Of a DNA stretch of 13,130 nucleotides, positions 7,886-13,130 are shown piece after piece (positions within the stretch are counted from its first letter, which is position 1; each line of letters opens with the position of its first letter). A model generated the notes under the pieces. It saw nothing but the letters and a program-made list of their open reading frames with translations, made no database searches and had not been told where the DNA came from. Made by a program: the position numbers and the translations under genes. The stretch spans positions 1 through 13,130 of the forward strand of contig CAMIWP010000010.1 in the NCBI GenBank assembly GCA_946402475.1, read 5' to 3'. This DNA is from an uncultured Selenomonadaceae bacterium (GTDB lineage: Bacteria; Bacillota_C; Negativicutes; Selenomonadales; Selenomonadaceae).

Positions 7886-9610
7886 CTACGCTTTGCTGAA
7901 CTGGATGTGATACAGGCTGCTGTACAGGCCGCCCTTCTCCAGCAGTTCCTCATGGGTACCGTGCTCGTGGATCATCCCGTTGTCGATGACGTAGATCTGG
8001 TCCGCTTCGAAAATCGTCGAGAGGCGATGAGCTATGACGAAGGATGTCCTTCCTATCATGAGCTTGTCCAGCGCCGCCTGGACGACCTTTTCGCTCTCCG
8101 TGTCCAAAGCGGACGTCGCTTCATCCAAAATGAGAATGCGCGGATTCTTGAGAATGGCCCTGGCTATGGAAATGCGCTGGCGCTGTCCGCCGGAAAGGTT
8201 CAGCCCCCTCTCGCCGATCTGGGTGTCATATCCTTCCGGCAGCTCCCGGATAAATACGTCCGCGTTGGCCGCCCGCGCCGCCTCAACCACCTCTTCATCC
8301 GTGGCATCCAGCCGACCGTACCTGATATTCTCTCGCACCGTATTGCTGAACAGCATGGTCTCCTGGGGCACGATGCCGATCTGCTGCCGCAGGGATTCCA
8401 CCGTGAGGTCTCGAATATCGTGGTCATCGATGAGAATGGAGCCCTCCGTCACATCATAGAATCTGGGGATCAAATTGGCAATGGTGGATTTCCCCGCGCC
8501 GCTGGGCCCCACGAAGGCAATCATCTGCCCCGGCTTCACCTCAAGGGACACGTGCTGCAGGGCGGGCACCCCCGGCTTGTACGAAAAGGTCACATCTCTC
8601 ACGGAAACATGGCCGTGAGTTGCGGGAAGATCTATGGCATCGGGCCTGTTGCTCACGGACTCCTCCAGATCCAGCACATCGAAGACCCGATCCACCGCCG
8701 CCATGGCCTTCTGGATATTTCCGTAAACCCTGGAAAGGCGCTTCACCGGATTGGCAAGGTTGACTGCATAGGTAAGGAAGGCAATGAGGGCTCCTGCCGT
8801 AATGTCCCCGTTCACCACTTCATAACCGCCGAACCAGACGATGAAAGTCACTGCCACGGCGGCGAGAAATTCCACCGTAGGGGTCAGGAGGCTCGTGAGC
8901 TGCACGTTCTTCATGGCCGCCTGGAAATTCAACTCGTTCTGCCTGCAAAACCTTTGGATCTCGTAATCCTCCCGGACAAAGGACTTCACCACACGAATGG
9001 AGGAGATGCTCTCCTGGAGCAGGGACGTGATGTCCGCCAGCCGCTCTTGGATGACGGTACCCGTCACCTTGATCTTACGACCGAAGATCTTCATGGCTTG
9101 CCCCACCAAGGGGATGACCACCAGCGTCAAAATGCTGAGCTTCCAATCGAGATAGACCATCATGGCCAGAGAGCCGATGAGGATCGCTCCCTCCGTGACC
9201 ATCTCGATGAGATTGTCCACCAGCGCGCTCTGCATGGCATTGACATCATTGGTGAGATAGCTCATGGTCTCGCCGGTCTGATGCTTGTCGAAATAGGAAA
9301 TGGGCATGCGCTGGAATTTGCGAAAGAGGACTTCCCTCACGTCGATGACAACCCGCTGCCCGATGTAGGACACGAGGTAGGACTGCCCGTAGTAAAAGAT
9401 GCCCCGAAAGATGAAAACCACCACGATGCTGACAGCTATGACATTGAGCATCATCATGTTCTTCGCGGCCAGCACGTCGTCCACCATGTCCTTGATGATC
9501 CACGGCAGATAAAGGTTCGCGGAAGCCGCCAGCACGATAAAGACCACTGCAAGGAACAGCCTTTTCAGATAGGGCTTCATATAAGCCAAAAGCCTTTTGT
9601 AATTCCTCAT
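7886..9610 (-). CDS. msbA: MsbA-type lipid A flippase (ABC transporter)
   Basis: A 574-aa half-size ABC exporter. Position among lipid A genes indicates MsbA, which flips core-lipid A across the inner membrane as a homodimer. The N-terminal half (about 1-310) has six hydrophobic segments, the first near 15-38, with the type IV exporter coupling-helix sequence (FDKHQTGETMSYLTNDV). The C-terminal nucleotide-binding domain has Walker A GPSGAGKST (368-376), Q-loop Gln416, signature LSGGQ (472-476), Walker B ILILDE (492-497), D-loop SALD and switch His528. ATG 9610 overlaps the lpxB stop (ATGA) and has GGAGG 6 nt upstream inside lpxB. By domain content alone it could be a multidrug exporter; the context decides for MsbA. 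Confidence 0.92.
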   Translation of the reverse strand: MRNYKRLLAYMKPYLKRLFLAVVFIVLAASANLYLPWIIKDMVDDVLAAKNMMMLNVIAVSIVVVFIFRGIFYYGQSYLVSYIGQRVVIDVREVLFRKFQRMPISYFDKHQTGETMSYLTNDVNAMQSALVDNLIEMVTEGAILIGSLAMMVYLDWKLSILTLVVIPLVGQAMKIFGRKIKVTGTVIQERLADITSLLQESISSIRVVKSFVREDYEIQRFCRQNELNFQAAMKNVQLTSLLTPTVEFLAAVAVTFIVWFGGYEVVNGDITAGALIAFLTYAVNLANPVKRLSRVYGNIQKAMAAVDRVFDVLDLEESVSNRPDAIDLPATHGHVSVRDVTFSYKPGVPALQHVSLEVKPGQMIAFVGPSGAGKSTIANLIPRFYDVTEGSILIDDHDIRDLTVESLRQQIGIVPQETMLFSNTVRENIRYGRLDATDEEVVEAARAANADVFIRELPEGYDTQIGERGLNLSGGQRQRISIARAILKNPRILILDEATSALDTESEKVVQAALDKLMIGRTSFVIAHRLSTIFEADQIYVIDNGMIHEHGTHEELLEKGGLYSSLYHIQFSKA

Positions 9611-10761
9611 GCCTTTCCTCCATCATGCCTTTTTGCCGCAGCAAGGATCCTCCCTGCGATTCGGGCCGCCGCCCCCGGCTCTCCCAAGCGTCGGCAGGCC
9701 TCGGCCAGATCCTTCCTCACCTCGTCCCGGTGACGCTCTCCCCGGTAGAGCTTCAGTGTCTCTCCGGCGATACGGCGAGGCTCCACCTCATCCTGAAGGA
9801 GCTCTGGCTGGGCTCGCCGCCCGAGAAGGATGTTGGGCAAGCTGAAATTCTCCACATGGACCAACAGTCTGCCGATGAAATAATTGAAGGCCCCCATGCG
9901 GTAGAGAACCACACAGGGAAGCCCCATGAGAGCCGCCTCCATCACCACCGTTCCCGACGTTGCAATGGCTGCATCGGCAATCCCCATAAGAGCGTAGCGA
10001 TATTCGCGGGTCAGTGTCACGGACACCCCCTCCCCGGCGATCATCTCCTCCAGCACCCCTTCCTCCACCCCGTCTGCCACGGGCAGACAGAATCGCGTTC
10101 CGGGGCGTTCCCCAAGGAGGATTTTCGCTGCCGCCAACATGGAGGGAAACAGGCGGCGGATCTCCTGTCGCCGGCTGCCCGGCAGGAGCAGCACGACGTG
10201 CTCCCCTTCCTCGATCCCGAAAAAACTTCGCGCCTCTTCCCCGGAAATCTCCGGCTTCACAGCATCCACCAAGGGATTCCCAAGAAAGGAGATCTTTGCG
10301 CCCGCCTCCTCGTAAGGTTCCAGCTCAAAGGGAAAGATGGATACGAACTCATCCGCCACAGCGGCACAATCCCTGGCCCGCCCCCTTCTCCAAGCCCAAG
10401 CGGAGGGCGGGATATAGGAAAAAACCGGAACCCCCAGGGCCTTGGCCCTCTTTGCCAGCCTCCAATTGAAATCGGGATAATCAATGAGCACCAAAAGGTC
10501 GGGCCTTTCCCTGCGCATGCGCTCCGCCAGGTCCTTCATAAGCCCCAAGAATTTCCGCAGGTTCATAAGGACTTCCCATACCCCCATGACATTGTAGTTC
10601 TTGAAATTATGCCAGAGGTGCACGCCCTCCTTTGCCATGAGGTCACCGCCGAAGCCCACCAGCTCTGTCTCGGGAGCCTGCCGCTTCAATTCCGCCGCCA
10701 GGCGGGCGCCGTGCAGGTCTCCGGATGCCTCGCCTGCCGACAGCATGATCTTCACGGACAT
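9607..10761 (-). CDS. lpxB: Lipid-A-disaccharide synthase LpxB
   Basis: LpxB (GT19) joins 2,3-diacylglucosamine-1-phosphate (lipid X) to UDP-2,3-diacylglucosamine, forming the beta-1,6 disaccharide. From ATG 10761 it is 384 aa. SAGEASGDLHGA (8-19) is the family opening. IDYPDFN (93-99), SYIPPSAWAW (115-124), FLGNPLVD (159-166) and LPGSRRQEI (193-201) are further hallmarks. The frame opens at TTG 10791 without support. GGGAGG (10765-10770) lies only 3 nt before ATG 10761 but 9 nt before an in-frame GTG at 10755, which would give the common MKIMLSAGEASGD start (382 aa). Either is possible. The gene is preceded by 90 nt with a hairpin and ends in an ATGA overlap with msbA. Confidence 0.93.
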   Translation of the reverse strand: MSVKIMLSAGEASGDLHGARLAAELKRQAPETELVGFGGDLMAKEGVHLWHNFKNYNVMGVWEVLMNLRKFLGLMKDLAERMRRERPDLLVLIDYPDFNWRLAKRAKALGVPVFSYIPPSAWAWRRGRARDCAAVADEFVSIFPFELEPYEEAGAKISFLGNPLVDAVKPEISGEEARSFFGIEEGEHVVLLLPGSRRQEIRRLFPSMLAAAKILLGERPGTRFCLPVADGVEEGVLEEMIAGEGVSVTLTREYRYALMGIADAAIATSGTVVMEAALMGLPCVVLYRMGAFNYFIGRLLVHVENFSLPNILLGRRAQPELLQDEVEPRRIAGETLKLYRGERHRDEVRKDLAEACRRLGEPGAAARIAGRILAAAKRHDGGKA

Positions 10762-10764
10762 CGA

Positions 10765-10783
10765 CCTCCCAGCGTGAAACGCT
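10765..10783 (-). promoter_or_regulatory. lpxB ribosome site beside a small hairpin
   Basis: GGGAGG (10770-10765) is the ribosome site. Just before it AGCGT-ttc-ACGCT (10783-10771) can fold into a 5-bp stem. The ribosome site is 3 nt from ATG 10761 and 9 nt from GTG 10755, which makes the true lpxB start uncertain. Confidence 0.5.
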
Positions 10784-10809
10784 CTTCCCAAAAATGATTT
10801 TACGCAGAA

Positions 10810-10842
10810 AAGACGCGTGGATTATGAAATCCCCCGCGTCTT
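10810..10842 (-). terminator. Hairpin between lpxI and lpxB, possible attenuator
   Basis: On the minus strand AAGACGCG (10842-10835) pairs perfectly with CGCGTCTT (10817-10810). Inside that stem, GGAT can pair with ATCC around a 6-nt loop TTCATA, leaving a small internal bulge. The 3' arm runs into further T residues (CTTTTCTG). The T tract is short and interrupted, so a full terminator is doubtful. Partial termination, RNA processing or mRNA stability between lpxI and lpxB are equally plausible. Confidence 0.4.
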
Positions 10843-10851
10843 GCACCTTCC

Positions 10852-11655
10852 TCACATGGCCGCGATCACTATGTCATTCGCCTCTGCCAGGGCCAAGACC
10901 TTCTCTCGTTCCACCAGCAGGGTTTTCCCCGCCTCAATGGCCAGAACCGATGCCTTGACAGAAACCATCGTCTCTATGGTCTTCAATCCCACCGTAGGCA
11001 CATCAAAGCGATCATCCTGTTGCGGCTTTGCCACTTTTACCACCACAGCACCGCCATTCGCCAACTCTCCGCCGCGCCGTATGCAAGCATCCGTGCCCTC
11101 GATGGCCTCCAAAGCCATGACAGCCGTATTTTTCACCACCACGGTCTGTCCCACATCCAAACGTCCCAGTTCCTTTGCCATGCGAAAGCCGAATTCCATG
11201 TCCTTCCGTTGATCCTCCGTCGGCTCCCGTTTTGTGATGCTCCCTCGCTGAGGCATGAGATTACGGATGAGCACAGTCTGGTCAAATACTTCCATACCTG
11301 CCTTTGCCAGTTCCTTCACGAACATCATCATAATGGTATCATCGCTTCGATCCGGCAGGGACATGATGAGTTGCAGCATCCGGGCATCCGGCTGAACCTT
11401 TCCGTTAAACAGGAGTTCCTTCGTCACCTTACCGATCATGGTGACCTTCTTGACTTCTTTCTCTTTCAAATAACTCAGGATGGCATCCAGATGGGCAACA
11501 CTGATCTCCTTGTAATCCGCAGCGAAATCAGCCAGTTCCGGATCCGTCTCCGCCAACAGAGCCACCGCGCAGACATCATATCCCAAGGCTTTCGCAGCCC
11601 GGGCGCATTCCACTGGCAGCTTCCCTGCACCAGCCAAGAGTCCTATTTTTTCCAT
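10852..11655 (-). CDS. lpxI: UDP-2,3-diacylglucosamine pyrophosphatase LpxI
   Basis: LpxI (DUF1009 family) cleaves UDP-2,3-diacylglucosamine to lipid X and UMP, and replaces the unrelated LpxH found in E. coli. From ATG 11655 it is 267 aa: an N-terminal domain opening with GLLAGAGKLP (5-14) and a C-terminal catalytic domain with AIEGTDACIRRGG (184-196) and the acidic KPQQDDRFDVPTVG block (210-223). Asp214, Asp215 and Asp218 lie where the catalytic Asp of Caulobacter LpxI should fall; I did not align the sequences. The open frame extends to 11715, but ATG 11655 has GGAGG (11664-11668) exactly 8 nt upstream and matches the domain start. It sits 16 nt after lpxA and directly before lpxB, whose substrate it makes. 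Confidence 0.94.
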   Translation of the reverse strand: MEKIGLLAGAGKLPVECARAAKALGYDVCAVALLAETDPELADFAADYKEISVAHLDAILSYLKEKEVKKVTMIGKVTKELLFNGKVQPDARMLQLIMSLPDRSDDTIMMMFVKELAKAGMEVFDQTVLIRNLMPQRGSITKREPTEDQRKDMEFGFRMAKELGRLDVGQTVVVKNTAVMALEAIEGTDACIRRGGELANGGAVVVKVAKPQQDDRFDVPTVGLKTIETMVSVKASVLAIEAGKTLLVEREKVLALAEANDIVIAAM

Positions 11656-11671
11656 AGATGCAACCTCCATA

Positions 11672-12484
11672 TCAATCGTTGTTGCGACGCTCGCGACAAA
11701 TGCCTCGATCGGCATTTCTCAGGAAACGAAGGAAATGCTCCACTTCCTCGCTGGAATCCACTTCCTGTTCGATCACTGAAATGGCCTCTGCAAGGGTCAA
11801 ACCCGACCGATAGAGTATCTTGTACGCCTTTTTGATGCTGCGTCGAATGGGCAAGGGAATTCCTGCACGGGAAAGGCCGACGCTGTTAAGTCCCACCACC
11901 TTGGCGGGATAACCTGCCGCAATGGTGTAGGGCACTACGTCCTGTACCAATCTCGCCATGCCACCCACCATAGCATTGCGGCCAATCTTCACGAACTGGT
12001 GGACACCTGCCATTCCACCGATGACCGCCCGATCCTCTACCACCACATGACCTGCCACACTGGCCAAATTCGACATGATGACGTGATTTCCGAGAACACA
12101 GTTATGTGCCACATGGGTCAGCGCCATAAGAAGACAGTCATTGCCAATCCTGGTCTCCTCACCTTCCCCCGTTGCGCGGTGAATCGTAACCCCCTCCCGG
12201 ATCACGGTTCTATCCCCAATGAAGGTATAGCTTTTCTCTCCCTTGAATTTCAGATCTTGAGGAACATCCCCCACAGAGGCTCCCTGAAAAATCTGGCAAT
12301 CCTTGCCGATGCTGGTCCATCCCGTGATGACCGCATGGGGACCGATCCTCGTACCCTCCCCGATCTCAACGTTCTCGCCGATGACAGAATATGGGCCGAT
12401 ATCCACGTTCTTGCCGATCCTCGCTCCCGGAGCAACGACAGCCGTTTCGTGTATATAGGCAATGACCTTATTGCTTACACCCAT
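11672..12484 (-). CDS. lpxA: UDP-GlcNAc 3-O-acyltransferase LpxA
   Basis: LpxA starts lipid A synthesis by moving a 3-hydroxyacyl chain from ACP to the 3-OH of UDP-GlcNAc. From ATG 12484 it is 270 aa. Residues 8-190 are hexapeptide repeats of a left-handed beta-helix ([25 protein letters not shown]). The catalytic region is ALTHVAHNC with His124 and His127, the latter matching E. coli His125. IHRAT (101-105), [14 protein letters not shown] (144-157) and VHQF (161-164) are conserved, and the C-terminal helical part holds AYKILYRSG (220-228). Gly175 aligns by eye with E. coli Gly173, the acyl-length ruler position. The frame extends to 12556 but AGGGGAG (12494-12500) 9 nt before ATG 12484 decides the start. 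It is the first gene after a 191-nt gap. Confidence 0.95.
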   Translation of the reverse strand: MGVSNKVIAYIHETAVVAPGARIGKNVDIGPYSVIGENVEIGEGTRIGPHAVITGWTSIGKDCQIFQGASVGDVPQDLKFKGEKSYTFIGDRTVIREGVTIHRATGEGEETRIGNDCLLMALTHVAHNCVLGNHVIMSNLASVAGHVVVEDRAVIGGMAGVHQFVKIGRNAMVGGMARLVQDVVPYTIAAGYPAKVVGLNSVGLSRAGIPLPIRRSIKKAYKILYRSGLTLAEAISVIEQEVDSSEEVEHFLRFLRNADRGICRERRNND

Positions 12485-12514
12485 CTGTTCCAACTCCCCT
12501 GACCTCATGGTCTC

Positions 12515-12541
12515 ATTATCGTATACTATTGCCAAAGTCAA
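12515..12541 (-). promoter_or_regulatory. Candidate sigma-70-type promoter for lpxA
   Basis: On the minus strand TTGACT (12541-12536; 5 of 6 to TTGACA) is followed after 15 nt by GATAAT (12520-12515; 5 of 6 to TATAAT). The spacer is shorter than the preferred 17, which weakens the call. Transcription would begin roughly 25 nt before the lpxA ATG and leave room for its ribosome site (12494-12500). Confidence 0.45.
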
Positions 12542-12568
12542 CCGATTATTTTCCACATTCCCTGTTAC

Positions 12569-12595
12569 AATCCTGCTGCTATTGCAAAATCCTGC
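12569..12595. repeat. Direct repeat AATCCTGC, 19-bp period
   Basis: AATCCTGC is found at 12569-12576 and at 12588-12595, an offset of 19 bp, just upstream of the lpxA promoter candidate. A pair of 8-mers this close can arise by chance in about 190 bp, so the support is modest. Confidence 0.3.
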
Positions 12596-12619
12596 ATCCC
12601 ATATTATGGCAAATTCTGG

Positions 12620-12647
12620 GATTACATGGACTGATCAGAGATTACAT
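12620..12647. repeat. Direct repeat GATTACAT, 20-bp period, with central palindrome
   Basis: GATTACAT occurs at 12620-12627 and again at 12640-12647, a 20-bp offset close to two helical turns. Between them lies the 8-bp palindrome CTGATCAG (12631-12638). The second copy also sits in a GAGAT-tac-ATCTC dyad (12638-12650). The arrangement resembles a paired regulator site, but I cannot name a regulator. Confidence 0.4.
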
Positions 12648-12656
12648 CTCGTTTTC

Positions 12657-12680
12657 TGTGAAAAACAAGTCTTTTTCACA
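12657..12680. repeat. 24-bp inverted repeat across the fabZ stop codon
   Basis: The arms TGTGAAAAA (12657-12665) and TTTTTCACA (12672-12680) are perfect reverse complements over 9 bp with a 6-nt centre. The fabZ TGA (12678-12676) is part of one arm. It could be a protein operator or an RNA hairpin at the end of the fabZ message. As an intrinsic terminator it is unusual because the A and T tracts lie inside the stem, so no T tract follows it. Confidence 0.6.
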
Positions 12681-13116
12681 TGGAGTCTGGATCTTTAAGT
12701 GCAAACTTGAAATCAGCAGAGGCCACCAGCACGTCGTCCACATAGGCATCAGCATGGAGCGTACCGAAAGGTCCACGCGTACGGACAATCTCCGCTTTTG
12801 TAACCACTTGGTCACCGGGAACTACTGGGCGCTTGAATTTCACATTCTCCATACCACCGAAAAGGGCAAGCTTGCCACGATGCTCTTCCGGGTAGAGCAT
12901 CGCCACGCCGCCCACTTGAGCCATGGCTTCGAGAAGCAGCACACCTGGCATGATGGGCTGATTGGGAAAATGCCCCCTGAACTGAGGCTCCATCATGGTA
13001 ACGTTCTTGATACCCACAGCCGACTTGAAGGGCACAAGATCGATGATCCGATCCACGAGAAGCATGGGCGGACGATGAGGCAGTATCTTCTGGATTTCAT
13101 TGATGTCTAAGACCAT
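12676..13116 (-). CDS. fabZ: (3R)-hydroxyacyl-ACP dehydratase FabZ
   Basis: FabZ dehydrates 3-hydroxyacyl-ACP to trans-2-enoyl-ACP in fatty acid elongation. It competes with LpxA for 3-hydroxyacyl-ACP, so its place beside lpxA links phospholipid and lipid A supply. The 146-aa hot-dog-fold protein has IQKILPHRPPMLLVDR (8-23) and the active-site segment GHFPNQPIMPGVLLLEAMAQ, with His49 and Glu63. VKFKRPVVPGDQ (92-103) is also typical. ATG 13116 has AAGGA about 6 nt upstream. Only 14 nt precede it in the window, so the neighbour upstream (commonly lpxC) cannot be seen. Confidence 0.96.
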   Translation of the reverse strand: MVLDINEIQKILPHRPPMLLVDRIIDLVPFKSAVGIKNVTMMEPQFRGHFPNQPIMPGVLLLEAMAQVGGVAMLYPEEHRGKLALFGGMENVKFKRPVVPGDQVVTKAEIVRTRGPFGTLHADAYVDDVLVASADFKFALKDPDSM

Positions 13117-13130
13117 ATCTCTTCCTTCTT

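Larger units (their letters stand above)
12485..12675 (-). other. 191-bp AT-rich intergenic region, fabZ to lpxA
   Basis: This is the longest non-coding stretch in the window and is visibly richer in A and T than the genes around it. I see no coding frame with a ribosome site apart from the rejected N-terminal extension of lpxA. It contains a 9-bp inverted repeat at the fabZ end, two pairs of 8-bp direct repeats, an 8-bp palindrome and a promoter-like sequence near lpxA. The likely role is control of lpxA and everything downstream. Confidence 0.7.

Noticed and set aside
5960..9733. Two long plus-strand open frames (633 and 623 codons) end to end, opposite msbA and waaA-lpxK
   Set aside because: They are in codon register with the minus-strand gene waaA-lpxK, where plus-strand stops can arise only from TTA, CTA or TCA codons that GC-rich genes avoid. 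The single break at 7859-7861 is a TTA Leu codon of waaA. The predicted proteins are His/Arg-rich with no recognisable domain.
11656..11715. N-terminal extension of LpxI to 11715
   Set aside because: It overlaps the end of lpxA, and ATG 11655 has a near-ideal GGAGG at 8 nt and matches the domain start.
12485..12556. N-terminal extension of LpxA to GTG 12556
   Set aside because: The added 24 residues are outside the hexapeptide fold, have no ribosome site, and would cover the candidate promoter; ATG 12484 has AGGGGAG at 9 nt.
12657..12680. CRP-like site (TGTGA...TCACA)
   Set aside because: The half-sites match, but the spacer is 14 nt instead of 6, and a Proteobacteria-type CRP site is not expected here.
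12529..13110. Plus-strand 193-codon open frame over fabZ and the gap
   Set aside because: It is antisense to fabZ, has no ribosome site and shows no known domain.
1..13130. Mobile elements, CRISPR, tRNA or rRNA genes, defence systems
   Set aside because: No transposase, terminal inverted repeats, spaced repeat arrays or RNA gene sequences were seen; all coding space is taken up by envelope biosynthesis genes of even composition.

Overview
The window is one uninterrupted lipid A / Kdo / LPS-export gene cluster. Every gene I can support lies on the minus strand, so transcription runs from position 13130 toward position 1. The set is typical of the LPS-making, double-membraned Firmicutes (class Negativicutes). 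It has the UDP-diacylglucosamine hydrolase LpxI in place of LpxH, fabZ next to lpxA, and all Kdo genes and Lpt export genes in the same run. GC-rich coding DNA and strong GGAGG ribosome sites point loosely to the Selenomonas/Mitsuokella branch. That family-level placement is inference, not the result of a search.

In transcription order: fabZ (13116-12676); a 191-bp AT-rich gap with a candidate promoter and several symmetric or repeated elements; lpxA (12484-11672); lpxI (11655-10852); a 90-bp gap holding a terminator-like hairpin; lpxB (10761-9607); msbA (9610-7886); an 834-codon waaA-lpxK fusion (7867-5363); kdsB (5366-4620); kdsA (4623-3799); kdsD (3794-2826); kdsC (2824-2264); an lpxL-type acyltransferase (2241-1324); lptC (1327-758); lptA (783-64); and the first nine codons of lptB (27-1), which runs off the left edge. 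Four junctions are ATGA stop/start overlaps. Most others are gaps of 1-36 nt, which suggests one translationally coupled operon with possible internal control at the two larger gaps.

The proteins cover most of the Raetz pathway. LpxA, LpxI and LpxB make the lipid A disaccharide, and the LpxK domain phosphorylates it. KdsD, KdsA, KdsC and KdsB make CMP-Kdo, and the WaaA domain adds Kdo. An LpxL-type enzyme adds a late acyl chain. MsbA flips the product, and LptC, LptA and LptB belong to the Lpt bridge and its ATPase. Not present in the window are lpxC, lpxD, lptD, lptF/G, heptosyltransferases and O-antigen genes. FabZ draws on the same 3-hydroxyacyl-ACP pool as LpxA.

I see no mobile element, CRISPR array, rRNA or tRNA gene, and no clearly new multi-gene system. 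The points most worth a second look are the WaaA-LpxK fusion, the fabZ-lpxA intergenic region with its 9-bp perfect inverted repeat across the fabZ stop, and the hairpin between lpxI and lpxB.
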